DNA from: Salvia splendens
Lineage: Eukaryota > Streptophyta > Magnoliopsida > Lamiales > Lamiaceae
Length of the DNA stretch: 64,000 nt
NCBI RefSeq assembly: GCF_004379255.2
Contig: NC_056046.1
Span: forward strand, 1,426,001 to 1,490,000
Reading direction: 5' to 3'
The notes below the pieces were generated by a model, which saw only the letters and a list, made by a program, of their open reading frames with translations, had not been told where the DNA came from and made no database searches. A program made the position numbers and the translations under genes. Each line of letters starts with the position of its first letter. The first letter of the stretch is position 1. This document shows, in pieces, positions 35,306-47,180 of this stretch.

Positions 35306-37934
35306 CAGCCACCCAAGAAGAGAACATCTCCAACCTCACCACCGCCTCCACCGACGCCAGCGCCTCCTCCACCGGCGGCGAAATGTACCCTCCGCCGTAT
35401 TTCCCAGCACAAACCACCCCACCTCCGCCGCCAAAGAAAAAGAGAAGCCAACCAGGCCATCCAGGTAAAATCCAATCTTTTCACAACCCATTTCATCAAA
35501 TCTCCAAAAACAACAATTCAGCATAAAAATCCGATATTTTCACACCCATCTCATCAAATCTCCAAAAACAACAACAAATTCAGCATAAAAATCGAATCTT
35601 GATTTCATTTTTTGCTCTCCCACAGACCCTGGTTCAGAAGTGATATCTCTCTCTCCGAGAACTCTCATGGCGACGAACAGATTCGTGTGTGAAATCTGCA
35701 GCAAAGGGTTTCAGAGGGACCAGAATCTGCAGCTGCATCGAAGAGGGCACAATCTGCCATGGAAGCTGAAGCAGAGAAGCAGCAAAGATGTGATGAGGAA
35801 AAAGGTTTATGTCTGCCCCGAGACAAGCTGCGTCCACCACGATCCATCGAGGGCTTTGGGAGATCTCACAGGAATCAAGAAACACTTTTTTAGAAAACAT
35901 GGTGAGAAGAAATGGAAATGTGAGAAGTGCTCAAAGAAGTATGCTGTTCAATCAGACTGGAAAGCTCACTCCAAAACATGTGGCACTAGGGAATACAGAT
36001 GTGACTGTGGCACCCTTTTTTCAAGGTAAGATTAGTGCTAATAATAAATTAATAATCAAGTTTAAGTCTGGTTTAATCAATCTTGGTGAAAAATGGAGTT
36101 AATTAGTTTGATTTTGTTAAATTTGTTCTTTTTTTTCTTGACTGTTCATTTTGAAGTTTTTTGTGGGGATGGAGGGATGAAACTAAGTTCTTCTTTAGTT
36201 CCAATTCTTGAACTAAATAAATGAAGTTGATTAGTATTTGGAATTTGGTTTGATCTTTAGTTTCTCGATTGAGCATTCTTGAAGTGTTTTGTGGTCTAAA
36301 AAATGTGGAGATGGAATCATTTTTTTCTTGAATATTCTGTGATTTGATTAATCAAGTTAATCTTGATCAAGTTAATTAATCAAGTTCAAGAATGGTTAAT
36401 TAATCTTAGTGAAAAATGAAGTTAATTAATATTTTATCTTTAGTTTCTTGATTGTTCATTTTTGAAGTGTTTTGTGGTCTAAAATCACTTGGGAAGTGTT
36501 TTATGGGGATGAATTTGAGGGATGATATTATTTTCTAAAGAAATGAAGTTAATGAATATTTGGATTAATTTTGGTTCCAATCTGATCTTAAGTTTCTTGA
36601 TGTGGATTCTTGAACTGTCTAGTGGTCTAAAATGTGGGGATGGAATCTTTTTTCTTGAATTTTCTGTGATTTGATTTGCTTGTTTTTGGTGGTCTAATTA
36701 ATCAATCCATAGATGTTTTTTTTTTCAATTTCAAACTTGAGCAAGTCAATTTGATGAGGGCATGCTTGATTGTTTTTCATATAATCACACATTATACAAA
36801 ATCCTAATCCCCAAATCACTGTCAATAGAGTCAGAAAACAGACATACACAGACACATTTATTTATTTAATCACACCACATACTATTATATAAATCCCAAT
36901 CGCCAAATCTCTGTCAATAGAGTCAGAAAACAGTCATACAATCACATGACACATCCATTAAAAAACAAACTAGCTAGTCCCATTTTTTTTACTGTGTGAA
37001 GTGTGTGCTTTCCTTTTCCCTTGATTAAACCTCACATGCAACCATTTCTTCCACCAGGAGAGACAGCTTCATCACACACAGAGCCTTCTGTGATGCTCTA
37101 GCAGAAGAAAGTGCCAAATCCATCCCCACCACAATCATCCCATCAAATTCATTCTCCCACCACATAAATCTCCAACAGATTCAATCCCAACTCCCATTCC
37201 CAATCAAGAAAGAGCACCAAACCTTTACCCTAAGGCCACCTTGGCTACCACCCCAAACCCAACCCTCCCTCTTCCAAGATTTTCAAGAAAACCCCCAAAA
37301 TCACCACAACCCAAACCCTAACCCTAACACCACCATGGTGCCCACCCCCTTCCACCCCCACCCCCACCACCTCCCACCTCCACACATCTCAGCCACTGCA
37401 TTGCTGCAGAAAGCAACAGAGATGGGCTCCAAAAGCAGCGGGGCCCACCACGCTGCTGGGGAGAAAACCCCAACAACAGCTGGTTTCGGCCTAAAGCTGG
37501 CCTCACGTGATCACCACCAGTTCATCAATGGCTTGGCTCCATTCAGCAACAATAAAGCTGCTTCTCCTCTTTCTCCTCCTCCTAATTCCCATTCTATGCT
37601 CCACGAGATGATGATGATCAGCGCCTCCGGATTCGATCATCAAGAATCAGCCTTTGAAGACGAAGATCTGTCTTTTGCTGGGATCTTGAACAACAACACC
37701 TCGTCGTCCTCTTCGTCGAGGAGGGTCGACGAAAGTTTGGATTTTGATGCGACCCTCAATCAGTTCGGAGCCTCTAATGGCGGAAACCACGACGATGGGA
37801 TGACGAGGGATTTTCTAGGGTTGAGGCCCTTGTCTCAGAGCGACATTCTAAGCTTTGCAGGTTTGAGTAATTGCATCACTACTACTTCTTGTGGTGAGCA
37901 TCAAAGCCAAACTCAAAGATCTTGGCAAGGTTAG
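35236..37934 (+). CDS. INDETERMINATE DOMAIN (IDD) C2H2 zinc-finger transcription factor; exons 35236-35464, 35626-36025, 37058-37934
   Basis: The joined exons give 1506 nt in one frame but contain one internal TAG (35266-35268) brought in by a 57-bp insertion. Features in order: a Ser/Thr-rich N terminus; a basic nuclear signal KKKRSQPGHP; the ID domain with two C2H2 fingers (FVCEICSKGFQRDQNLQLHRRGH; YVCPETSCVHHDPSRALGD) and two C2HC-type fingers (WKCEKCSKKYAVQSDWKAHSKTC; YRCDCGTLFSRRDSFITHRAFC); then a Pro/His/Asn-rich region and the family C-terminal motifs SATALLQKATEMGS and TRDFLGL. IDD proteins bind DNA and partner with GRAS proteins such as SHR, SCR and DELLA in development. Without the insertion the product would be 482 aa. 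The next in-frame ATG at 35383 would give 452 aa and keeps every finger, so the gene may still work. Splice sites: CCAG|GTAAA..CACAG|A and CAAG|GTAAG..CCAG|G. Confidence 0.88.
35242..35318 (+). mobile_element. Poly(A) micro-insertion with target duplication in IDD exon 1
   Basis: The sequence CCTCAGCCACCCAAGA (preceded by AAAA) occurs at 35246-35261 and again at 35303-35318. Between the copies lie CTGGTAGG and 33 A residues. This fits a severely 5'-truncated poly(A) retroposon with a 16-20 bp target duplication. The added 57 bp is a multiple of three but carries TAG in frame. Confidence 0.75.
36100..36935. repeat. Imperfect internal repeats in IDD intron 2
   Basis: Several copies of a T-rich block containing TTCTTGA, TTGAAGTGTTTTGTGG and GGGGATGGA recur between 36120 and 36700. 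A separate pair (about 36794-36850 and 36890-36940) shares CAAATC.CTGTCAATAGAGTC and AGAAAACAG.CATACA. Confidence 0.65.
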
Positions 37935-40900
37935 GTTTTGGTGGGGTGAGATAAGATTAGAGTCTTGAACCTTGTTCAATGTATGTATGGTTTCTTTAGT
38001 TTATTACTCTCCAAATAAAAAAGGTAAATCCTAGATGATATTATGTCTCAAGACTCACAACTACTTTTGATCAATATATATATCTTCGGTTGAAATTAAT
38101 TAGAAATGAGGATGATACTATTGCCAAAGCATTAATTGAAGTGAATTGGAGAATTATTTATTATGTGGAATATATTGAATGCTGATTTGTGTAAGCATTT
38201 ATAGGTGGAATATATGGTGGTATTGAATTGTGCATATGGTTAAAACTTAAAATTGAATGCTTTGGACCATTTATACATGACAAGAATGAGTCCATCTTTT
38301 CTTGCACTCCTCCCTAAATTGATTTTGTGAAACTGGAAAACTTCAATGATATAGTATGTCTGTCAAAGTGAATCAACCCATTTTTGGGATGGTGACATAT
38401 CTAATTATATGTATAGAGTTAAGTGAAAATAAAAATATTGCAATTGCTAGAATATTAGTGATATCAAATAAAAAAATGTACTAGTACTATAAATATAGTA
38501 AATACAGTAGTAGATTGAATGGTGAATGTCAATCATACATTTGATTATGTCAAATACTATGTGATTAATTAGACGGTACTACATGCATGGCCATTTGTAC
38601 CTTGTCTTGTAAAATAGGTCAACATGTGAAACGTTAGCTAGATGTATATATCACATCTAAAGATGGTCAACATGTTGTGCATATATACATATGAACCTTC
38701 ATTGTGTGTGTGTGTATGTGTGTGTGTGAGTGACAGATCATGGAATAGTATATTTGCAGTACAAAGCATAGGATTCTTTGGTGAGAGTAAAAGATTCTTG
38801 AAATGTGAAAGTTGAAAACATTTTATTAAGAGATTGCAGAGAGAGATGAGAGAGGAAATGTAATTTGACTCGGATTTTGGGTACAATCCCAAGATTGTCC
38901 TTTCTTGTCCTTCCTCAATTATCTTTAATTTGTTTTTTCAAATTAAAATAAAATAAAATAAAATCTTGATTTTTATGTCGATTAGTAAAAGATAAAAGAT
39001 AAAAAGAAATAGTTTTCCAGTCGTCGAGTTTGACTAGCATATATATCAAATGAGCAATTATTCAAAGTTTATGAGTTTAAAAATGTAGTGAAAAAATATA
39101 CAATTAATTATTTGTAGGTTTTATATTAAAACACTTGAAGCTAGCCAAGTAGAGTAAATTATGTGAATTAGAAAAAGGAAATAAACATCAGACCGTTAGT
39201 TGTCGTGAAGTTGGTCGGGGCGACAAATTTATTTATTTTTGGCCTAACTAGAAAATAAAAAAATTGTCAAACCCAAATAAATTATTTCATTGTCCATGAT
39301 ATTATTAAATAGTAACCACACATATTTTATAGAACTCCTCCAATAAGATGTCCTAGTTTGTACCTCATTTTTTAATAGTCTTACGTATTCATAATTTGGT
39401 CGAAAAACATAATATGCCGACTGTATTTTTTGTTTTAATATACTATTGAGAATAAATCTGAATTTCATAATATGATGTTGTTCTAATTATTTTTAAAGTT
39501 AGAAAACAATTTGAATTTGAACAAATTTTATGATCTTTCAAGAATTTGTCCATTTATAATTGATTAGAGGAGAAACATCTTAATATATAACTTCAATTAA
39601 TAATGGGGCAATGCTAAATTAATTATGAAATTAATACTTGTAGGTTTCATAGTTAAAAAAAGAAAAAGAATAAAATGGTTCACATGCAAAATGTAGTAGG
39701 TGGTGGGAGCAAGCTTAGCTAGAATGAAAGTGACATGCCCTAGGCCCATTGTATTGTCACTAATGCTATAATATTCAGTAGCATATACATCCATTTTTTT
39801 ATAGCCATTCATAATAAATTTAATGATATATATTTATATACTTATATTTAATTATTCTTATATTACTTATCCTATGTAAGCATGATATGTTTGATTTTCC
39901 ACAGTATTCTAGAAGTAATTGAAAAATGACATAATGTCACATATTTTCATCGTCTATTATTAATACTTATATCTCCATTTACTTAACATAGAAACAACAC
40001 TATACAAAAATCTAGTACAAGTATTGTTTTCCTATTGTTAACAACTTAAGATACATTTTACATTTAATTATTTTCTAATTAAATACACATAATTATGGAT
40101 TGATTGGTACTAAATTTTGTTGCACGAGGGAACATCATTGGTACCCAATGAATGTCGATGCATTTTAATAAGAATCTTTTTACTTTTTAGGTAAGTGTAA
40201 TTTTAAATGAAAGGGAGTAAAATAATTGTACTATATTGAAATCAAATCCAATTGTCAAGCAAAATAAACTCTAGTTGCCGAATGAGCAAGCTTGTGAACA
40301 ATTTTAATTTTATCTTTAGATTGAATTTATAATAGATTCCTATGTCCGAAAACATAGTATATATACATAATTACAAAATATAATACTACACTAATTGGTG
40401 GACTCAAAAAATATTGATAGAGTCTCCCAATAATGAAAAGTGGCCCTTGTGACATATTTTACTAGATGTATGAATAAAGATGTAAGGATAAAAATGATTG
40501 GTTACTTTTTATTGCTAATCATGTTCATATTTGGGTAGTATTATGTCTCAAGCAAGTTTCCCATTTCCTTTATGCTGAAAAAAGTGTACTGTGTTTTTTT
40601 AAAATGGTAAATAACTCTTTAGTGCTGCACAATTCATTGTCACTGCTACGTCGTCACGATATTATTAATCTCTTTATTTTGAATAACAAATTAAATCCAA
40701 ATTTTGTTCAATTAATTTATGCAGGCTGCAAAAATCGAATTTAATAAAGCATTCCGACCTCCATGGACCGGCAGTGGAATTGGTCGAACCACTTTTTATA
40801 TGTCGGCATGAGTAAGTGAGCTGATTTTATTAGTATTGTAAATTTAGTAAATAAAACGAAATTGTTTTTAAATTTGAAACCCATTAAAGTTGATATATTT

Positions 40901-42550
40901 AAGTTTTCTTGTTATAAATCAAAACTATAAGTTAAATTTGTCTAACATATACGTGGTATACCTTGATAAAATTTGGCAGGGCCCAAATCCAGCCCAAACA
41001 GATTGGGCCATACTGTGTTTATAGTATATGAATACAGCCCAAATTGATTGGGCCATATTATGTTTATGATATCATGATAGTATATGAATCCAGCCCAAAT
41101 AGATTGGGCCATAGTGTTTATGAATTATGATAATAACAACAACAACAACAATTTTCCTTTGAGAAAGGAATTACTATTTTATACTTGATTTATAATTTAT
41201 AATTAGGAGAATATATAAATGTAATAGGAGTCGATAATTGAACTTTCAAAGCTCAATCCATGTTGAAAATGAAATTAGATACTAAGTCTATAATCAATGA
41301 CAACACGAACTAGTGAAATCCCTTGAATCTGAAAAATTTTGTAGAGAGAGATTCACAGAGATTGGAGTTAGGATCACGACACGTGTACAGCTAAGATGCT
41401 TCTGCAAATATTCTTTTAATATTATTTCAGCAAATTTTGGCGGAGTGTATATTTGAAGAGTATATCCGAAAGAAGTGTCACATGATTTTGATTTGGTAAA
41501 ACACCATCTATATATAACCTCTCCACATGTCAACTGATCATCAACTTTTTTTTTAAATTAGTACTAAAATAAAGTACAAAAATAGAGTAAAAATATTACA
41601 ATTTTTTTTGCTAAAAAAGAAGTTTCTCTCTTATAATGGACAGCCAAAAAATAAATACTCCTATAAATAACTTATAACGAGACAAAGAAAGTACATACAT
41701 ATTTTTATATATAAGAAACACAGTATATGCTGTGCTGAGTAGTACTATTCGTGTGCATTATTTTTGTAAATTATTATTAATTTTATAAATTAACGTCAAA
41801 TGAATGGATGAAATAATAAATCAAATATTAGTAATTTGTAAAATTAGTAAAGTGAACGATAATTTTTAGAGTATTCGAATAAACTAATTATAAATGTATA
41901 ATGACAATAAATGGTTGTTGTCACACAACCTTGTTGTGATTTTGAAATATGTTAAACTGGAAACGTGACAGGTTGCTTTAACAGAATACGTAGAAAGGGA
42001 ACGGTTAAGTTTCCAATTCAAATTATAATACTCTCAATATACCATAGAAATAGACTATATTTCCTTTCTTGTCTCCATAGAAATAGACCATATTTCATTT
42101 CTTGTCTATCTCATACAAATAGTCCATATCCATTTATAGTAATTTTTTCCTCATTTTTTATTTTATTATTTATGGATCTCACTATCCACTTCACAATTTC
42201 AACTACTTTCCTCTCTATCTTACTTTACCAATTATATATTAAATGATCAATTTCTATGGTACCGAGAGAGTATACGATGAACTAAACAAGCATATCAGTG
42301 TAGCCAAACTCCTTGTAGAAAGGTGTCAATAAAGCTTCTTCAAGTTTTACTCTATTTAAAATTGACATTTTCCGATTGTAATAGAATCATTTCTTTTTTA
42401 TTTTTAAATAAAAGTCAACACATTTCTTCCTCTTATCTTATTCTCTCTTCATCCTACTTTGTCAGGTAGTGAATTGTCTAGATATTCTATATTTCCAATT
42501 TAAATCTGAAGCTATTTCATCCATCACAAAACCTTGCTTAACAAACTACA
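37935..42550. other. Long AT-rich intergenic region
   Basis: No gene supported. Small features are a TG microsatellite near 38703-38728, a triple repeat with GGGCC motifs at 40991-41130, an AAC run near 41131-41149, and a degenerate Stowaway-like MITE about 42029-42269 (TACTCTCAATATACCATAGA and TCTATGGTACCGAGAGAGTA ends). Confidence 0.55.
40991..41130. repeat. Three tandem units carrying AGCCCAAA..TTGGGCC
   Basis: Units begin at 40991, 41036 and 41092 with AGCCCAAA.(N)GATTGGGCCATA, then TGTTTAT and TATATGAAT. TGGGCC/GGCCCA is the core of plant site II (TCP) promoter elements, but no gene starts nearby. Confidence 0.75.
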
Positions 42551-43130
42551 ACCAAGATTAAACACATATTTTGTGATTGTAAATTGCAAGAAAGGCGATT
42601 ACCAACTCAACTGACTTGCAAAGATGATCAAACCACTTGAGAGTATCCACAACAAGGGAGGGTGGTAAATAAAGAACTCAAACTTATTGAGAACTTAGAG
42701 TATAAAAACTCAATGTAAAATTAATAATCAAAAGTATGTCTAATAAGTTCAACAATAAGACCTTTATATAGGCAAAGAGAAATCCTAAACTTATGGAAAA
42801 TAAGCAAAATAGGAAAACCTAATTGGTAAAAGGAAAAAACAATTACTTCAAATATTTTTCCATCTACTAATTATATTAAATTGGAAATAAATAAAACCAA
42901 AATAATAACTTGCTTAGCATCCAAGTCATATATTCTAAAACTGCATCACACTACCCTTTTTATTAATCGAAACATCTGGAATATGGTGGAACGTCCACAG
43001 TGGAAAAATGACTAAACTATGATGGCACGAAGGGAGTAAGTAGCAAGAAAAACTCAATAACATTCTCAAAGAGAGTAGGGATTGGCAGAGTTGTCATGAA
43101 AGGAACACAGTTGATTGATAGTTAGCATTA

Positions 43131-43267
43131 TCATTCCATTCCGACAGTCAGTGATCCAGCGAAAGACGTTTTATAAAAGCCCGGAAACTTCCTAGCTGTC
43201 ATCATCATCTTCACAAACTCATTCTTATCCATGTCTCTCATCCTCGCAAGGTCCTTATTAGTGGCAT
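43131..43267 (-). pseudogene. Copy A of small membrane-like gene: C-terminal fragment
   Basis: The minus strand reads ATNKDLARMRDMDKNEFVKM, then ARKFPGFYKTSFAG and a stop at 43133-43131. It aligns with the 3' half of the better-preserved copy B (NKNLALVGDMDKKALAT, then VRKSPTTFLMYTAG). The fragment ends at the first base of the LTR element at 43268. Its N-terminal stub lies beyond the element at 46614-46645, so the middle of the gene is missing. Function unknown. Confidence 0.65.
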
Positions 43268-43597
43268 TGATACGAGTATTATCATTATTAATTAGTTTAG
43301 ATATATTAGGGATTTACATATCTTTTCGTATATTTGTTTCTTGTTCCCTAAGCTAGTATTCTAGTATTATAAATAGGGATAGGATGTTATCATTTTATTC
43401 ATTCAATGAATATATTATTTTCCACAACTTGTCTTGAGTAACAAGAATATCATATTTCGTTTCCAAATTGTTGTTCATCGGAGAACGTCCGAAAATCAGC
43501 AATTCGTGAGCTTTCCTTCGAGCACGTCGAAGGTTTGATCACCTTATCTCTCCGAGAAGTTAGCCATCCGGCCTCGTTACGGAGAACGTCCGTAACA
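43268..43597 (+). repeat. LTR 1 of gag-only element 1
   Basis: 330 bp, TG...CA. It contains TATAAATAGGG (about 43370) as a likely promoter and a terminal palindrome GTTACGGAGAACGTCCGTAAC. Confidence 0.85.
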
Positions 43598-43731
43598 ACT
43601 GGTGCTTTCATTGAGAGCTCATCCTCCGTCTTCGTTCATCCATATCTCCCAAACAACTCACCAAAAAAAAAAAAAAAAAAGTCAGCCGCATCACCACCAT
43701 CTCTACCACACCCACGCTTCAGTCCGTCGAC

Positions 43732-45297
43732 ATGTCATACGACTACGCCGGCTACCGCCGTCGTCAATACAACTTCCCTCAGACCACACAGCCATTCCGT
43801 CCCTACCAGCCGGTCCAACCTCGCCATGTAACCTGTTGGGACCCTCCGAGCAGCCGGGCGGAAGTACTCCGTCCGCCATCGTGGCCTGATCCAGAATCAC
43901 CCTACGTCTCACACCATTTGGATCCACCCGATCCATCGCGTCGCTTGTCGGTGATGACCCACCGCGGGGATGGTCAACCGGGGTGGTGCCTGCGCGGTAA
44001 TTCGGAAGGCAACAATCCGCCGCGCGCCTTCCCGGGATCAAGCGAGATTTTCTCCGCCGAGGTAGAGAAGATCATGGCCCGATTTGACAAATTAGAGTCC
44101 AGGCTGGAATCACGATGTGAAGTAATCGATCGTCGTGTGAAAAATTTGCATGCGTCAAAAGCAGCGTATGGAAGCCAACCCTATGCGGATTTCGATTCGG
44201 GAGCGCCTAGGCGTTGTCCAACTGGCTGGGATCCGCCCTTCCAAACTTCCAGTCACCGTGTGGGAGAAACTCGTGCTCCTCCGCTGTCGGAATCACCGCT
44301 ATACCGTAAGTCGCACTACACCGACTTGGATTCGTCATACGAGCAGCCGAGGCAATACACGACCTCGACTTTAAGGCACCCACCCTATTCGTCGGACGCC
44401 CCCCCACGAAATCCCCATGCCGAGTATCACCAATGGCGGCACGAATACAAACCATCGCGGTCTAAACCACCGCCGCTGCCACCAGGTCACCGCCGCTCGG
44501 CAGCGCAACTGCCTTTTGCGGCTGCAACGCCGCTGCCGAGGCAATCAGATCGCCTGCCACAACAGTCAAGTCCGGCATCACCCTTAGAGCTGCAGCCATA
44601 CGTCTCACCAGGGGCTTACCGGCCCTTGCAACCACTGCCCGTGACATCTCCATTATTGGCCGTTAGTCCACATCCACAAGCTGTTGTCCCGAGCTCGTTG
44701 AAAAATGAGGAAGAAGAAGTGTTAGACAATTTGCCCTCTCCACCAGCTATGGTCTCTCCGCCGTGCAGCCCCTATATCAGTGGAGAGGAAGAAACATTGT
44801 TAGATGGCGACGAGGATGTTGATTCCATTGAGAAAGTGAAGAAGGTCGTCGCATCTCTCGATGCTGCTCGAATGACATCTCACGATGTTGTTGAGAATTG
44901 TTTTAGTGAAAATGGTGGTGCTTATCTATGTGCATTAGTTGGAAATAAAGTTGCACCGTCCTTTCCAATACATTTGAAGGAGATTGCCTTTATATGTAGG
45001 GATTTGCATCTGAGGGGTGCTACACGTCGGAATTCTCGATCAACATCACTCGACACCGAAGCAAGGTTGATCCCTCCGGGCAATGACACGTCATGTTTGA
45101 GCATTCTTGGAAGCGTTGACAAGCTTTTTGTTTTGGCATGGAATTTTTCTGACCATAATGGGTCTCCTTTGTTGATTTTTGATGGAGGTGATAAAGGGAG
45201 ATATTCAGTTGTTCGATATGTGTTTGATCCAGGAGGAGATACCTCGCCAAAGCTTCTGCATTCGACTCTCGCCCTTGCTTCGTGGTTCCCACCTTGA
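43732..45297 (+). CDS. Gag-like ORF of LTR element 1 (521 aa)
   Basis: The ORF begins MSYDYAGYRRRQYNFPQTTQ. It is Pro/Arg/Tyr-rich with TCWDPP and TGWDPP motifs and ends in a conserved block (RLIPPGNDTSCLSILGSVDK, then FVLAWNFSDHNGSPLL and RYVFDPGGD). Both termini match the ORF of element 2, while the middle differs. Unlike element 2, I see no CCHC zinc knuckle here, so calling it gag rests on that relationship. A segment near residues 104-135 (EIFSAEVEKIMARFDKLESR) may form a coiled coil. No pol domains. Confidence 0.65.
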   Translation: MSYDYAGYRRRQYNFPQTTQPFRPYQPVQPRHVTCWDPPSSRAEVLRPPSWPDPESPYVSHHLDPPDPSRRLSVMTHRGDGQPGWCLRGNSEGNNPPRAFPGSSEIFSAEVEKIMARFDKLESRLESRCEVIDRRVKNLHASKAAYGSQPYADFDSGAPRRCPTGWDPPFQTSSHRVGETRAPPLSESPLYRKSHYTDLDSSYEQPRQYTTSTLRHPPYSSDAPPRNPHAEYHQWRHEYKPSRSKPPPLPPGHRRSAAQLPFAAATPLPRQSDRLPQQSSPASPLELQPYVSPGAYRPLQPLPVTSPLLAVSPHPQAVVPSSLKNEEEEVLDNLPSPPAMVSPPCSPYISGEEETLLDGDEDVDSIEKVKKVVASLDAARMTSHDVVENCFSENGGAYLCALVGNKVAPSFPIHLKEIAFICRDLHLRGATRRNSRSTSLDTEARLIPPGNDTSCLSILGSVDKLFVLAWNFSDHNGSPLLIFDGGDKGRYSVVRYVFDPGGDTSPKLLHSTLALASWFPP

Positions 45298-45327
45298 GGA
45301 CAAGGTGGATTTTAACCGCGGGGGAGT

Positions 45328-45657
45328 TGATACGAGTATTATCATTATTAATTAGTTTAGATATATTAGGGATTTACATATCTTTTCGTATATTTGTTTC
45401 TTGTTCCCTAAGCTAGTATTCTAGTATTATAAATAGGGATAGGATGTTATCATTTTATTCATTCAATGAATATATTATTTTCCACAACTTGTCTTGAGTA
45501 ACAAGAATATCATATTTCGTTTCCAAATTGTTGTTCATCGGAGAACGTCCGAAAATCAGCAATTCGTGAGCTTTCCTTCGAGCACGTCGAAGGTTTGATC
45601 ACCTTATCTCTCCGAGAAGTTAGCCATCCGGCCTCGTTACGGAGAACGTCCGTAACA
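45328..45657 (+). repeat. LTR 2 of gag-only element 1
   Basis: 330 bp and, by eye, identical to 43268-43597. It acts as 3' LTR of the first unit and 5' LTR of the truncated second unit. Confidence 0.85.
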
Positions 45658-45792
45658 ACTGGTGCTTTCATTGAGAGCTCATCCTCCGTCTTCGTTCATC
45701 CATATCTCCCAAACAACTCACCAAAAAAAAAAAAAAAAAAAGTCAGCCGCATCACCACCATCTCTACCACACCCACGCTTCAGTCCGTCGAC

Positions 45793-46629
45793 ATGTCATA
45801 CGACTACGCCGGCTACCGCCGTCGTCAATACAACTTCCCTCAGACCACACAGCCATTCCGTCCCTACCAGCCGGTCCAACCTCGCCATGTAACCTGTTGG
45901 GACCCTCCGAGCAGCCGGGCGGAAGTACTCCGTCCGCCATCGTGGCCTGATCCAGAATCACCCTACGTCTCACACCATTTGGATCCACCCGATCCATCGC
46001 GTCGCTTGTCGGTGATGACCCACCGCGGGGATGGTCAACCGGGGTGGTGCCTGCGCGGTAATTCGGAAGGCAACAATCCGCCGCGCGCCTTCCCGGGATC
46101 AAGCGAGATTTTCTCCGCCGAGGTAGAGAAGATCATGGCCCGATTTGACAAATTAGAGTCCAGGCTGGAATCACGATGTGAAGTAATCGATCGTCGTGTG
46201 AAAAATTTGCATGCGTCAAAAGCAGCGTATGGAAGCCAACCCTATGCGGATTTCGATTCGGGAGCGCCTAGGCGTTGTCCAACTGGCTGGGATCCGCCCT
46301 TCCAAACTTCCAGTCACCGTGTGGGAGAAACTCGTGCTCCTCCGCTGTCGGAATCACCGCTATACCGTAAGTCGCACTACACCGACTTGGATTCGTCATA
46401 CGAGCAGCCGAGGCAATACACGACCTCGACTTTAAGGCACCCACCCTATTCGTCGGACGCCCCCCCACGAAATCCCCATGCCGAGTATCACCAATGGCGG
46501 CACGAATACAAACCATCGCGGTCTAAACCACCGCCGCTGCCACCAGGTCACCGCCGCTCGGCAGCGCAACTGCCTTTTGCGGCTGCAACGCCGCTGCCGA
46601 GGCAATCAGATCGCCACCAACGACACTAA
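45793..46629 (+). pseudogene. Truncated second copy of the element 1 ORF
   Basis: It repeats the first copy from MSYDYAGYRRRQYNFPQTTQ onward with no difference that I noticed, but breaks off at about 46613 within LPRQSDR and runs a few codons into host DNA to a stop at 46629. The poly(A) run before it has one more A than in copy 1, which puts the upstream LTR in frame with it. Confidence 0.75.
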
Positions 46630-46645
46630 ACTTGCAGAATTGCAT
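46614..46645 (-). pseudogene. Copy A of small membrane-like gene: N-terminal stub
   Basis: The minus strand starts MQFCKFSVVGG, matching MAFKYTVVGG of copy B, and stops at the junction with the LTR element. Upstream sequence (46646-47180) matches the 5' intron region of copies B and D. Confidence 0.6.
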
Positions 46646-47180
46646 TATAATTCACAGCCTGCACCATTACCACAATGTTGTCACAAACATATACTTTTTC
46701 CTATTCAACCATAAACTTATAATAAGGCAAAAACACAAACAGAGAAAGAGAGAGATCAAAGAGACAAATCTACAAACAGTTTGGCTACATGCTGGGAAAA
46801 CTAACCAAATAACCTTCATTTTCAGCAGAAATTTAAAATCTCTCTAAAGACGGTATAGAATTAAAATATGAAACACACACACACACACTCGAGTCAAATA
46901 TGCAAAATGATTGTCATCTCTTCAACATAGATTTAAAATACGGTATAGAATTCAAACATCAGATAGTAAATGCAAAAAACATCCAGATTTTAAAATATCC
47001 TTCAAAACGGCATAGAATTTTAATACACCTATAAAAAACACAAACAGAGAGAGAGAGATCAAAGTGACAAATCTACAAACAGTTTGGCTACAAGCTGAGG
47101 AAACTAACCAAGAAACCTTCAATTTCAGTAGAAATTTAAAATTTCTGTAAAGACGGTATAGAATTTAAAAATAACACAAA
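46646..47180. repeat. Duplicated upstream block, copy A
   Basis: Shares with 50430-50780, 52250-52660 and 53280-53990 the series AATTCACAGCCTGCACCA, CTACATTTTCAACATAGATT, ACGGTATAGAATT.AAACATC and CAAATCTACAAACAGTTTGG. Confidence 0.75.

Larger units (their letters stand above)
43268..46613 (+). mobile_element. Gag-only LTR retrotransposon (TR-GAG type), tandem LTR-gag-LTR-gag' structure
   Basis: LTRs of 330 bp (43268-43597 and 45328-45657) start TGATACGAGTATT and end GTCCGTAACA and look identical. Each is followed by the same primer-binding-like sequence TGGTGCTTTCATTGAGAGC and the same ORF start. A GC-rich purine stretch, CGCGGGGGAGT, precedes the second LTR. The second internal copy is cut at about 46613 and joins host sequence through TCGCC microhomology, so no third LTR and no target duplication is seen. 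No protease, RT or integrase is encoded; mobilisation would need a helper. The plus orientation is opposite to the host gene. Confidence 0.8.

Noticed and set aside
35226..35468. Frame with a poly-Lys tract upstream of the IDD fingers
   Set aside because: The Lys run is the poly(A) insertion read in another frame; it does not join the ID domain frame.
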